Shown here: in pieces, positions 44,444 through 53,586 of the stretch
Layout of the letters: the number at the start of each line of letters is the position of its first letter
Numbering within the stretch: position 1 is the stretch's first letter
Assembly: GCA_016196035.1 (NCBI GenBank)
Contig: JACPYM010000069.1
Location: 1-64,000, forward strand
Length of the DNA: 64,000 bases
Reading direction: 5' to 3'
DNA from: Acidobacteriota bacterium
Lineage (GTDB): Bacteria; Acidobacteriota; Blastocatellia; RBC074
Made by a program: the position numbers and the translations under genes
Notes under the pieces: model-generated
What the model saw: only the letters and a program-made list of their open reading frames with translations
The model's database searches: none
What the model was told of the DNA's origin: nothing

Positions 44444-46201
44444 CTAGATCGTGATCTTGGTGCCATCGAACTTGGTCAGCGTCATCTCAACGTTGTCGTT
44501 GTAAGTGAGCTTCTGCTCTTCCAGGATGGCGATGGTGACCGCTTCGCCGAGTCTGAGCGAATTGACGGCATCGGTGCGCCAATGCACGCCTGCGCCATTG
44601 CGGCCATTGGCGACGTTGGAAGCGACCTTGTTGAGTTCGCCGCCAATGGTCAACGGTGGGCCTTCGTAGGGGATGAGGCCAGTCCCGTCGGCATTCACCA
44701 TCATTGGATTCTTGACGACGTCCGTCTCGTCGAAGAACGCTTTCAGCGCCGTCACACAGGCCCCGGCGACTGTCGCGTGGCCGGAACCATACGACGAATG
44801 GGTCGGGCTGCCTTCGGCAAACGCCGTGGGGAACAGATAGGTGCCGTACTTGCTGAAGGTGTCAGCCACTGCACGCGAAGCCAGTACGTCCGGATGCAGC
44901 GGGTAACGCGCCGCGCCAGTCAGGTGGTTATGCACGCGCCCGCCAAATTCCTCCGGACGGAGACGATGATGGACGAACCATTTCTGATACCAGACGGCCT
45001 TGAGCGCGCGTGTCGCCACTTCGCACACCAAACTGAGAATGTGCGGCCCGCCACATTGCGCGAATGGCGCCTGGGTTTTGGAGTCGTACAGCGGCAAGCC
45101 CGGATCGAGGCGCGCGCCCTGTCCCATCATGATCAGACAGGCATGCAGATAGGCTTGGTAAAGCGCATCCACGTGCACCCACTGCGCCATGTCGCGCAGA
45201 TTGCGGATATACCGGGGCGTCGGATCGTATTGGATAGTGGCGCTCGGATCGGCCCCGTTCTGCACGTCCAGCCAGTCTTGATACTTTGTTTGGTAATCCA
45301 CGCCGGCGACTACGGTCTTCATTTTCTGCGAAACAAAGTTGGCGCCGAAGTTGAAGTCCAGCGTCAGAAATTGCGAGAGCCAGGGGCCTGTCAGATCGCC
45401 CGGCGTGCTGTTGCGGAAGATTGTGCCGGGCGTGACTTTCCCGCTCACTTTCGGCCCGCGAAAATCGGACATGGTAGAAAGCTCTGCTACCGCGCGTGCG
45501 ATGAGCGGATCATTGCCATAGTCGTTGAAGTTGACGTCGCGCGTGAGGGCCATCCAATACAACTCGACCATTTCACCTGCCTCTTCGGCACTCGCCAGGG
45601 TTGGCGGTGGCGGCAATGTGACGTGATGCGAATCGGCCCCTTCCAAATCCATCGCCAAACCGGCTTGCGGGCTAGTTAGCTTGCGACCGAGGCCGAGAGT
45701 GATTTGTTCAAAAAGCGCCGGGTTCTCGGTTTCCCGCGCGCGCGCGAGGGTGGCATAAGCGGCCGGGTCTACTTCGCCCAGTTGGTTGTGCGGCAAGCCC
45801 TTGGTGTAACTACCAATCTTATTGGCATACAGCGTGTCGTCGCCATTGCTGATATGCGAAACAATTGAACGTTCGCGCGCCAACTTCGCCGCCGCCGTGC
45901 GGCACTTGTACGCTTTCATGTAGCGGTTCGAAGCCAACGAGGCGGGTTCGGTGCCGAAGGGAAAATTCGGATCGTCGCACGTCGGTACGGTACGCTGGAC
46001 GCCGCCGAATTGCGCTAACGCCGGTTGCGCAGACATCCCGGCGGCAATGGTCGCGGCAGTAGCACCGCCGACAGCACCCAGGAACTTACGGCGACTGGAT
46101 GAGATTTCAAGGGCAGGTTGTGCGGTAGACGAATCTGTGGTGGCGGGCGTGGTGGGCGCTGTTGCAGCGCTGGCGTCCGCCGTTAAATTGCGCTTCTTCA
46201 T
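44444..46201 (-). CDS. Vanadium-dependent haloperoxidase (PAP2-like), Tat-exported
   Basis: A 585-residue protein. SSRRKFLGAVGG (residues 35-46) is a twin-arginine signal. The vanadate-site motifs are present: KWFVHHRLRPEEFGG (Lys/Arg), SSYGSGHATVAG (the SGH motif), and NGRNGAGVHWRTDA (Arg, catalytic His, Asp). Such enzymes use H2O2 to oxidise halides and halogenate organic compounds. The length and the single long helical domain match bacterial VHPOs. It has no obvious partner: it follows the 14-repeat kinase and precedes the multihaem cytochrome on the same strand, with large gaps on both sides. Acid phosphatase-like activity is the alternative for PAP2 relatives. Confidence 0.87.
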   Translation of the reverse strand: MKKRNLTADASAATAPTTPATTDSSTAQPALEISSSRRKFLGAVGGATAATIAAGMSAQPALAQFGGVQRTVPTCDDPNFPFGTEPASLASNRYMKAYKCRTAAAKLARERSIVSHISNGDDTLYANKIGSYTKGLPHNQLGEVDPAAYATLARARETENPALFEQITLGLGRKLTSPQAGLAMDLEGADSHHVTLPPPPTLASAEEAGEMVELYWMALTRDVNFNDYGNDPLIARAVAELSTMSDFRGPKVSGKVTPGTIFRNSTPGDLTGPWLSQFLTLDFNFGANFVSQKMKTVVAGVDYQTKYQDWLDVQNGADPSATIQYDPTPRYIRNLRDMAQWVHVDALYQAYLHACLIMMGQGARLDPGLPLYDSKTQAPFAQCGGPHILSLVCEVATRALKAVWYQKWFVHHRLRPEEFGGRVHNHLTGAARYPLHPDVLASRAVADTFSKYGTYLFPTAFAEGSPTHSSYGSGHATVAGACVTALKAFFDETDVVKNPMMVNADGTGLIPYEGPPLTIGGELNKVASNVANGRNGAGVHWRTDAVNSLRLGEAVTIAILEEQKLTYNDNVEMTLTKFDGTKITI

Positions 46202-46594
46202 TTGATACTCCTTGCGTGAAGAGGGACTTGGTTATTTGACGGGTGAGCAAATCGCGCTACGAGTCTGGCACACGAACATATACCGCGAAGCTGCAAGCGC
46301 TCGTCAAACGTGCGCCGCTGTTCGCGCCAAGCGTGGAAGATCATATTGCGACTGCCACAAACATCAAGTTCACAATGGAGAGTAAGGTGACGAGGGATGT
46401 GTTTACTCAGCAGCATAAAGAGGGCAGGCACCAAAAATGAGAGCGGACCCGAAGCAATTTTTTAATTATGCGGGGATGATAAATGCCCTCAAACGTGCGG
46501 ATGATTGCACAACTGTAAAAATCTCTGCAACAGATTTTTTGACTAAACGCCTGCCAACGTAGCGCGGCGCGCGCAGATCATGCCGCGCTCTGTT
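46202..46594. other. Intergenic region without a recognisable gene
   Basis: About 390 bases between the haloperoxidase start and the cytochrome stop. A GC-rich inverted pair (AGCGCGGC/GCCGCGCT) at ~46560-46590 could be a weak transcript-end hairpin for the cytochrome gene. Nothing else stands out. Confidence 0.45.
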
Positions 46595-49552
46595 TCAGCG
46601 CAAGGCTGCCGCCAATTTGCGCGGGCGCACTGCCGCCGTCCGGTCATTCCGCGAGAGCGCCGCCGCACTCTTATTTGACAGCGCGGGCTTGGCGGGCGGG
46701 CCTAGCGCGACGGTTAGGTGTTCGTGAATCTGTTGTCGTTCGTTGTTGTCTTCGGGATGCAATTTGCGATATGGGCCGGTGATCGCTTGTGCGGATTCGT
46801 CAGCTTTGAAGCGGCGATATAACGTCTCTTCGCGCTTGGCTTCATCTGCCTTGCCCAAGCCCTGATAGCAGAGCATCAGGTTGTAATGCGCCTGCAAATC
46901 TTCGGGATCAATGCCCAGGACTTTGTGCAAGGCGTTGACAGCCTCTGGATAGCGGCGCTGCAAAAACAGCACGCGGCCCAGCGTGTTTTGCACAACGCGG
47001 TCACGCGGATATTGTTCGAGGGCCACGTTCAGATACTTCAGCGCCTCGTCGTATTTCCCCGCCGCTTTTAAGGTCAGCGCGTAAAAGAAATTCGTCTTGG
47101 CCAGTCGTGGATTGAGCGCCAGTGCCTTTTGCAAAACTTCCGCCGCTGCTTCCATCTCGCCTTCCTGAATGCGCGCGCGCGCGACGTTGACCCAGCCATC
47201 GGCGTAGCCCGGTTCCATTTGCGTGACTTTCAGGAAGACGTTTTCCGCACCTTTCAAATCGCCTTGCAGCAACAGGCCGATGCCGTAATCGTTCCAGCGT
47301 TCGCGCACGTCGGGCGACAGCACAGATTTCATTTCCGGCAATTTGTCTTTGGCCCCCTTGCCTGAATTGATGACGCGCAGGGCAACGGTGTCTTCAGCCA
47401 TCACCGTGATGGGCAGATTCGGAATCGCCTTCAATCCACCCGACACACCCGACGTGTCGCCCGTGAACAACCAGCGCCCGTTATCGAAACCGGGGCCGAC
47501 CTGCAAATCGGTCTGTTGCGGATCGCGCACGCCCGCGTATGACCAATTCGTATTCCACCAGTTGAATTTCCGATAGTTGACCTTGGCCTTGAGCGTGATC
47601 TGATCGCCGCAATCCGCCGGGATGTTCAACCGATAGTGAATCGTATCCGCCGCGCCCGGCGGCACCAGCCGCACATAAGCGACCGTGCGCGCGGCCCAGG
47701 CATTGCGTTTGTTGATCGGATTGCCCTGCTCATCCAGCATCAGCGAACGATAGAAATGCGCGCCTGGCTCGACCGGCCCCTTGCCGCCGTCGGTGACTTC
47801 ACCACTCCAGAAAATCTTCTTGCCCGTGTTGTCGAAAGCTTCCAACTCGACCCACACGTCAAAGCCATCCACCGTGCCGCCGGGAAAAAAGTGGCCGACC
47901 TTGCGCGTGCGCACGACGACTTCGACGCGCATCGAATCGCCGCGCCGTACCGTGGCGTTGGCGACTTTATTCAACGGCGCGATCACTTCAACCGGTTTGG
48001 TGATGAAGGCCTGCGCCGCGCCAAAGCTGGCCGATTCCTCGCCGACCGCGAACATCGAGGCCAGTTGCTGATCTTCGCCCGTCGCGCGTTTCAATTCTTT
48101 GACTTCAGCTTTTTCTGAAACCGGCGCGCCCGGCGTCATCGCGAAGATGTCCACCGTGACCTGCTTGTCTTTGAGGAAATCCTGTGTGGCTTTCAACTGC
48201 GCCTGATCGCCGTTGACAAAGGGCAGCGCCGTGTTGGCCGCCGGGAAGCGGTGCGATTTGATCTTGCCGTTCTTGGCCGCCGGGTCTTTGGAATCAATCA
48301 GCGGCATGTGGCATTCGGCGCACTTCTTCGGTTTGTCGGGATAGTAAAACGCCCGCGCGCCCTGCCCCGACACGCCCGACGCCTGCCAGTTGTCGTAATC
48401 ATTGAAGCCACGGAACCAGCGATACCCATTCACCGGTTTGTCGAGATGCACCTTGTGGCACGACGCGCAGTATTCCGGCGTGTTCTCGCGCATAAACGGC
48501 TTGATGAAGGTCTTGGTGTGCATCTCCGGGTTGGCGTAAGTCAGAAAGTCGTGGCCCCATTGCAGCACCTTGTTTTCGCTGGTCGCCATATCGTGCAGCG
48601 TGGGGTATTCGATCTCGAAACCGCCATTCCCCATCGAACTGTTGACGTGCACAATGGAATGGCACGACAGACAGCCCAAGCCGTTCTGCGCTTCGGGAGT
48701 GTTGATCTGGTTCTTGATCGGATTATCAAAGCGCCCGTTGAAAAAGACCGCGTGATCGTGGCAACCCGCGCACCATTTCGACGGCTGGGTGCCGACGACA
48801 TCCTGCATGTATTCAATGGATTTGCGGTACCACTGATTGTTGAACGAAGACATGTGGTGCGCCGACGAATTCCATTGATCGTAAATTTCTTTGTGGCAAC
48901 GCGCGCACGATTGCGAAGTCATGAAAAAGTTCGCCGGGATGATGCCGTTGACGTTGGTATTCGCCGACGATGGCCAGAACGGACTCTGCGGCCCCGCGCC
49001 TTCGCCTTCCATTGCCAGCGGTGCATTGGTCGGATTCACGATGTAATCACGGCTGGCGCGCGTGTATTTTTGGTAATAGCCCGCCACGACCGGGAACAGC
49101 AACGCCACGGCTAATACACCGCCAAATGCCCGCGCAAATTTCGGACTGCTCGCGTGTTGCCGCAACAACGCAAAGGCCAGCGCCAACACACCCACGACGC
49201 CCGTGATCACGTGCGCTGTTGCCACCCAATGCAACGGCTTGCGCGCGACCAAAAACGGCATCACTGCGCCAAAGGCGAGAATGGCTAAGCCCAAACCGCC
49301 GCTTAACAGCAGGATCAACGCGCTCAACCGAAAGGGCGCACCCAACTCCGACCAAGTGCGCGTCAAGAGGCGTAGGAACAGCATCAACAGCACCCAGCCG
49401 CCGATGAAGTGTAGCCCGATGTTGGCGATGTAAAAGAGGGTCGGAAACCCAAAGGCCGCCAGATAGGAGCTATTGAGCAATAGCACTAAGAAGCCGATGG
49501 CGAGCAATTTGGTTAAACGTGCGTTCTCAGTAGATAGAAGACCACTTTGCAT
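46595..49552 (-). CDS. Membrane multihaem cytochrome c fused to TPR repeats
   Basis: A 985-residue protein from ATG 49552. About five hydrophobic helices occupy the first ~170 residues (FLVLLLNSSYLAAFGFPTLF and later segments). Five CxxCH haem sites follow: CARCHKE, CAGCHDH, CLSCHS, CASCHK and CAECHM, the spacing of a cytochrome c-554/multihaem family. The middle is beta-rich, with GDSMRVEVVVRTRKVGHFFP. The C-terminal ~180 residues are TPRs (AGKYDEALKYLNVALEQYPR; RYPEAVNALHKVLGIDPEDL). Electron transfer at the periplasmic face is likely; the TPRs probably dock partners. The membrane + five-haem + TPR fusion is uncommon, and its redox partner is not encoded nearby. Confidence 0.85.
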   Translation of the reverse strand: MQSGLLSTENARLTKLLAIGFLVLLLNSSYLAAFGFPTLFYIANIGLHFIGGWVLLMLFLRLLTRTWSELGAPFRLSALILLLSGGLGLAILAFGAVMPFLVARKPLHWVATAHVITGVVGVLALAFALLRQHASSPKFARAFGGVLAVALLFPVVAGYYQKYTRASRDYIVNPTNAPLAMEGEGAGPQSPFWPSSANTNVNGIIPANFFMTSQSCARCHKEIYDQWNSSAHHMSSFNNQWYRKSIEYMQDVVGTQPSKWCAGCHDHAVFFNGRFDNPIKNQINTPEAQNGLGCLSCHSIVHVNSSMGNGGFEIEYPTLHDMATSENKVLQWGHDFLTYANPEMHTKTFIKPFMRENTPEYCASCHKVHLDKPVNGYRWFRGFNDYDNWQASGVSGQGARAFYYPDKPKKCAECHMPLIDSKDPAAKNGKIKSHRFPAANTALPFVNGDQAQLKATQDFLKDKQVTVDIFAMTPGAPVSEKAEVKELKRATGEDQQLASMFAVGEESASFGAAQAFITKPVEVIAPLNKVANATVRRGDSMRVEVVVRTRKVGHFFPGGTVDGFDVWVELEAFDNTGKKIFWSGEVTDGGKGPVEPGAHFYRSLMLDEQGNPINKRNAWAARTVAYVRLVPPGAADTIHYRLNIPADCGDQITLKAKVNYRKFNWWNTNWSYAGVRDPQQTDLQVGPGFDNGRWLFTGDTSGVSGGLKAIPNLPITVMAEDTVALRVINSGKGAKDKLPEMKSVLSPDVRERWNDYGIGLLLQGDLKGAENVFLKVTQMEPGYADGWVNVARARIQEGEMEAAAEVLQKALALNPRLAKTNFFYALTLKAAGKYDEALKYLNVALEQYPRDRVVQNTLGRVLFLQRRYPEAVNALHKVLGIDPEDLQAHYNLMLCYQGLGKADEAKREETLYRRFKADESAQAITGPYRKLHPEDNNERQQIHEHLTVALGPPAKPALSNKSAAALSRNDRTAAVRPRKLAAALR

Positions 49553-49710
49553 TTCCTTGGACTCCAACGCAATGCCACATGTCTGACCCCTACTTGCCAT
49601 AGGAAGCTGCAACGGAGGCAAAGCAACTGTTCAAACTGGTTTTTATGATTTTATTTGGAGAATGTTCGGGGTGAATGTAGAGCCATGGCAAGAAATTAAG
49701 CAAGCCAGGG

Positions 49711-49826
49711 CAAACCTGGGTACGCACCGCTTCCAGCGTGCAGCCTCGGCGAAAGACGCAAACCTACCGGCAGGGATTCGCTTCATGCCGAGACCGCACG
49801 CTGGAAGCGGTGCGTACCCAGGTTTG
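49711..49826. repeat. MITE-like element with perfect 31-bp terminal inverted repeats
   Basis: Arms 49711-49741 and 49796-49826 are exact reverse complements (core ACGCACCGCTTCCAGCGTGC). An inner pair, CTCGGC/GCCGAG, extends the symmetry. The middle has no gene. It lies in the ~375-base gap between divergent genes (cytochrome on minus, rfbB on plus). Confidence 0.88.
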
Positions 49827-49927
49827 GACATTCGGGCAGTCAGCGTGTAATTTATGCGCCTGCTTCAATCAACAACACCGCTTCAATTCACCCCGCATTG
49901 CAAGCTAAGAGCAAGGAGATTTCTGTT

Positions 49928-51028
49928 TTGTCAGAGACCCCAAGCAATCAAGATAAATGGATCGTCACAGGTGGCGCAGGCTTTATCGGCACGAACTTTG
50001 TGCATTACGTGCTGGCGCAAACCAACGCGCAGTTGGTCATCGTGGACAAGCTGACTTACGCCGGGAACAAAGCCAATCTAGGTGCCGTGCTCGACGATCC
50101 GCGCGTAACGTTCATCGAAGCCGACATCGCCGACCGCGCGGCAATGTCGCAGGTGTTTGCCGAGCACCAACCCACCGCCGTCATCAATTTCGCCGCCGAA
50201 TCGCACGTGGATCGTTCGATTGACGATCCGTCGCCCTTCATCGAAACCAACATCACCGGCACGTTCGTGTTACTTGAAACCGCCCGCAAATACGTGCGCG
50301 GGTTGGACACGGCGCAACAGGCGGCTTTCCGCTTCCTGCACGTTTCGACGGATGAGGTTTATGGCACGTTGGGCGACACGGGGCTATTTGCCGAGACAAC
50401 GCCTTATGCACCCAATTCGCCGTATGCCGCGTCGAAGGCCTGCGCCGATCATCTGGTGCGCGCCTGGCACGAGACCTTTGGCCTGCCGACGATCATCACG
50501 AATTGCTCAAACAACTACGGCCCGTATCAATTCCCCGAAAAGCTGATCCCGTTGATGCTGACCAACGCCCTCGAAGGCAAGCCGCTGCCGATTTACGGCG
50601 ACGGCGGCAACATCCGCGACTGGCTCTATGTCGAAGACCATTGCAGCGGCATCCTGCTGGCCTTGCAACGCGGCGTGTCGGGCGAGAAATACAACATCGG
50701 CGGCGGCAACGAACGCACCAACCTGCAAATCGTGGAGCGCCTCTGCGCCGAGGTTGAAAAGGTTTTGCCCGCTGCTGAGAACGCCGCGTTGCAAGCGCAA
50801 GGCAAGACCAGCTATCTCGAACTCAAAACCTTCGTCGCCGACCGGCCCGGACACGATAAACGATATGCAATTGACGCCGGCAAGATTCGCGCGGAGTTGG
50901 GCTGGCAGCCGAAATACGATTTTGAAAGCGGGTTGGCGAAGACGGTGCGGTGGTATTTCGACAATCGCGACTGGTGCGAGACCGTCTTGGCGGGCAAGTA
51001 TGAACGCCAACGTTTAGGCGCAGCTTAA
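49928..51028 (+). CDS. rfbB: dTDP-glucose 4,6-dehydratase
   Basis: A 366-residue cytoplasmic enzyme converting dTDP-glucose to dTDP-4-keto-6-deoxyglucose, step two of dTDP-L-rhamnose synthesis. The NAD-binding VTGGAGFIGTNFV is at ~12-24. FAAESHVDRSIDDP, the catalytic STDEVYGTLG and YAASKACADHLVRAW (Tyr/Lys) are conserved. VADRPGHDKRYAIDAGKI is the typical C-terminal signature. I chose TTG 49928 because AAGGAG lies ~10 bases upstream; an earlier TTG at 49898 has no such site. First gene of the cluster. Confidence 0.95.
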   Translation: MSETPSNQDKWIVTGGAGFIGTNFVHYVLAQTNAQLVIVDKLTYAGNKANLGAVLDDPRVTFIEADIADRAAMSQVFAEHQPTAVINFAAESHVDRSIDDPSPFIETNITGTFVLLETARKYVRGLDTAQQAAFRFLHVSTDEVYGTLGDTGLFAETTPYAPNSPYAASKACADHLVRAWHETFGLPTIITNCSNNYGPYQFPEKLIPLMLTNALEGKPLPIYGDGGNIRDWLYVEDHCSGILLALQRGVSGEKYNIGGGNERTNLQIVERLCAEVEKVLPAAENAALQAQGKTSYLELKTFVADRPGHDKRYAIDAGKIRAELGWQPKYDFESGLAKTVRWYFDNRDWCETVLAGKYERQRLGAA

Positions 51029-51035
51029 AAGCACC

Positions 51036-51067
51036 TACTGACTACTGACTACTGACTACTGACTACT
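51036..51067. repeat. Heptamer tandem repeat TACTGAC in the rfbB-rfbA spacer
   Basis: Four exact copies of TACTGAC plus TACT, followed by a T-run and the rfbA ATG. It occupies the place where a Shine-Dalgarno site would be expected, and none is seen. A one-base variant (TACCGAC) is repeated in the rfbC-rfbD spacer. Confidence 0.93.
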
Positions 51068-51072
51068 TTTTT

Positions 51073-51963
51073 ATGAAAGGCATTATCCTCGCCGGCGGCT
51101 CCGGCACACGGCTCTATCCAATTACGCTCGCGGTCAGCAAACAACTGCTGCCGATTTACGATAAGCCGATGATCTATTACCCGCTCTCGACGCTGCTGCT
51201 GGCGGGCATCCGCGACATTCTGGTCATCACGACGCCGCAAGATCAGGCGCAATTCACGCGCTTGTTGGGCGACGGCTCGCAATACGGCTTCAATCTGAAC
51301 TACGCCGTGCAACCCAGCCCCGATGGTTTGGCGCAAGCCTTCATCATCGGGCGCGAGTTCGTCGGCAATGACAACGTAGCCCTCGTGCTCGGCGACAACA
51401 TTTTTTACGGCCACGGGCTGCCGGATGATTTGCGGCGCGCGGCGCAACGCCAGGACGGCGCGACTGTCTTCGCCTATCAAGTCCGCGATCCCGAACGTTA
51501 CGGCGTGGTCGAATTCGCCGCCGACGGGCGCGCTGTCAGTCTGGAAGAAAAACCCAAGGCTCCGCGTTCGCACTGGGCGGTGACGGGCTTGTACTTTTAC
51601 GACAATCGCGTGCTCGACGTGGCGCGCGATCTGAAGCCATCGCCACGCGGCGAACTGGAAATCACCGACGTGAACAAGCAATACCTGGAATGGAGCGCGT
51701 TGCACGTCGAGAAGCTCGGACGCGGCATCGCCTGGCTCGACACCGGGACGCACGAATCGTTGCAACAGGCGTCCAGCTTCATTCAAACCTTGCAGGAACG
51801 GCAGGGCTTGATGGCCGCGTGTCTGGAAGAGATCGCCTTTCACAATGGCTGGATGACGGCGGCGGATGTGGCGCGTATCGCCGAGCCGATGCGCAAAAAC
51901 GAATACGGGCAATACCTGTTGCGCATGCTGCAACAAGCTGAACAGGAGGCGCACCTGCAATGA
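51073..51963 (+). CDS. rfbA: Glucose-1-phosphate thymidylyltransferase
   Basis: A 296-residue cytoplasmic nucleotidyltransferase making dTDP-glucose from dTTP and glucose-1-phosphate, the first step to dTDP-L-rhamnose. [20 protein letters not shown] holds the nucleotide-binding signature. [44 protein letters not shown] and [11 protein letters not shown] are all typical. The length fits the family. The stop overlaps rfbC by four bases (ATGA), so the two are coupled. No good ribosome site is visible; the spacer is a heptamer repeat. Confidence 0.96.
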   Translation: MKGIILAGGSGTRLYPITLAVSKQLLPIYDKPMIYYPLSTLLLAGIRDILVITTPQDQAQFTRLLGDGSQYGFNLNYAVQPSPDGLAQAFIIGREFVGNDNVALVLGDNIFYGHGLPDDLRRAAQRQDGATVFAYQVRDPERYGVVEFAADGRAVSLEEKPKAPRSHWAVTGLYFYDNRVLDVARDLKPSPRGELEITDVNKQYLEWSALHVEKLGRGIAWLDTGTHESLQQASSFIQTLQERQGLMAACLEEIAFHNGWMTAADVARIAEPMRKNEYGQYLLRMLQQAEQEAHLQ

Positions 51964-52520
51964 AATTCCTGCCGACCGATTTGCCCGGCGTCATCCTGAT
52001 CGAGCCGCAAGTCTGGCGTGATGAACGCGGCTTCTTTCTGGAAACCTACCAGCGCGAAAAGTACGCGGCGGGCGGCGTTGACGCGGTCTTCGTGCAAGAC
52101 AATCATTCGCGTTCGGCGCGCGGTACGTTGCGCGGACTGCACGCCCAACTGGCCCGCCCCCAAGGCAAATTGATCCGTGTGATCGAAGGCGAGATTTTCG
52201 ACGTCGCCGTGGACATCCGGCGCGGCTCGCCACACTTTGGCAAATGGATGGGCGCATGGTTGACAGCCGAAAACTTCCGGCAGATTTATGTACCGCCCGG
52301 TTTTGCTCACGGCTTTTGCGTCACCAGTGAAGTTGCGCAGGTCGAATACAAATGCACGGACATTTATGATCCGGCCAGCGAGATCACAGTGTTGTGGAAC
52401 GATCGGGCGCTCGGCATTCAATGGCCGGATTTGCCGGACGCATCGCTGCTCTCAAAGAAAGATCAACAAGGCAAGCCACTGGCGGAATTGCTGGCAGTCT
52501 TGCCGCAGTTTGAAAAGTAG
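51960..52520 (+). CDS. rfbC: dTDP-4-dehydrorhamnose 3,5-epimerase
   Basis: A 186-residue cupin-fold epimerase, third step of dTDP-L-rhamnose synthesis. [37 protein letters not shown] (catalytic His region), [20 protein letters not shown] and [20 protein letters not shown] are conserved, with Tyr and His in their usual places. It starts inside the end of rfbA (ATGA). It acts on the product of rfbB before the rfbD reductase, so B-A-C-D covers the whole pathway. Confidence 0.95.
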   Translation: MKFLPTDLPGVILIEPQVWRDERGFFLETYQREKYAAGGVDAVFVQDNHSRSARGTLRGLHAQLARPQGKLIRVIEGEIFDVAVDIRRGSPHFGKWMGAWLTAENFRQIYVPPGFAHGFCVTSEVAQVEYKCTDIYDPASEITVLWNDRALGIQWPDLPDASLLSKKDQQGKPLAELLAVLPQFEK

Positions 52521-52588
52521 TCGGTAGTCAGCAGCTTTGAAAGGGCTTTAGGTTTAGTTGCCGACTACCGACTACCGACTACCGACTA
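52517..52588. repeat. Heptamer repeat CCGACTA with a facing inverted copy in the rfbC-rfbD spacer
   Basis: Four exact copies of CCGACTA (52561-52588) precede the rfbD start. GTAGTCGGTAGTC (52517-52529), overlapping the rfbC stop, is the reverse complement of part of this array. The spacer can therefore fold back on itself. No Shine-Dalgarno site is seen for rfbD. Confidence 0.9.
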
Positions 52589-52594
52589 CTGTTC

Positions 52595-53437
52595 ATGAAA
52601 ATCCTCATCACCGGAGCCAACGGACAACTCGCGCGCGTGCTGCCCAAAGCCTTGCTCGGCCACGAATCCATCCCGCTCACGCGCACGCAACTCGACATTA
52701 CCAAACTCAATCTGGTGCGCGACGCGCTCGACTGGCACAAACCCGATGCCGTCATCAACACGGCGGCCTACACCAACGTAGACGGCGCGGAGGAAGATCA
52801 AGAATCCGCCTATCGCATCAACGCCTTAGGCGCGCGCAACCTGGCGCTGGCGACGGGCGAGGCCGATGTGCCGTTGCTGCACGTTTCGACCGATTACGTG
52901 TTTGACGGCACGGGCAAACGTCCGCTGCACGAATTCGACCCGGTCAATCCGCAGTCCCTCTATGGCCGCAGCAAGCTCGCCGGCGAACAGCAGGTCGCGC
53001 TGTTTAACCCGCGCCACTACATCGCGCGCACCGCCTGGCTTTATTCAACGGATGGCAAAAACTTCCCGTTGACGATGCTGGCGCAAGCGGCCAAGCCGGA
53101 GGTTGAACACGTGCGCGTGGTCAACGATCAGTACGGTTCGCCGACTTACGCCCCGCATCTGGCACAGGCGCTGGCGCAATTGATTCAGACCGATGCTTAC
53201 GGCACCTATCACCTGGCCGGACAAGGCAGCGCCAGTTGGTACGAACTGACCAACGAGTTGTATTACCGCAGCACGATCACGCTGCCCGTGTATCCGGTCA
53301 AAAGCGAAGAGTACCCGCGCCCAGCTAAGCGCCCGAAATACGCGGTACTGACGACGCTGCAAGACCCACAGATTTTGCTGCCGCCGTGGGAAGAGGGGCT
53401 GGCCGAATTCGTTTGGCTGATGCGGCGCAACCGCTAA
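52595..53437 (+). CDS. rfbD: dTDP-4-dehydrorhamnose reductase
   Basis: A 280-residue SDR-type enzyme that reduces dTDP-4-keto-L-rhamnose to dTDP-L-rhamnose, the last step. MKILITGANGQLARVLPKAL gives the cofactor site. VINTAAYTNVDGAEEDQESA, LLHVSTDYVFDGTG and YGRSKLAGEQQV (Tyr/Lys) are conserved. RPKYAVLTTLQDPQILLPPW is near the C-terminus. The gene ends the cluster; the PSD1 protein starts 150 bases later. The rhamnose is presumably destined for surface polysaccharide. Confidence 0.95.
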   Translation: MKILITGANGQLARVLPKALLGHESIPLTRTQLDITKLNLVRDALDWHKPDAVINTAAYTNVDGAEEDQESAYRINALGARNLALATGEADVPLLHVSTDYVFDGTGKRPLHEFDPVNPQSLYGRSKLAGEQQVALFNPRHYIARTAWLYSTDGKNFPLTMLAQAAKPEVEHVRVVNDQYGSPTYAPHLAQALAQLIQTDAYGTYHLAGQGSASWYELTNELYYRSTITLPVYPVKSEEYPRPAKRPKYAVLTTLQDPQILLPPWEEGLAEFVWLMRRNR

Positions 53438-53586
53438 TCCTTTTCAAACCGCGCACCAGCCATTCACCAGATTGACACTGCCGCGCAACCGGCATAATTT
53501 GTGGCCGCTGGTATAACCACGCGCTGCGCTGGCGGCGTTGCATTCCTCGATACCAAACCAACAATCGAATTTTTTGGAGTTGCTCG

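Noticed and set aside
51036-52588. CRISPR-like array in the rfb spacers
   Set aside because: The repeats are 7-base direct tandems without spacers, and no cas gene is present.
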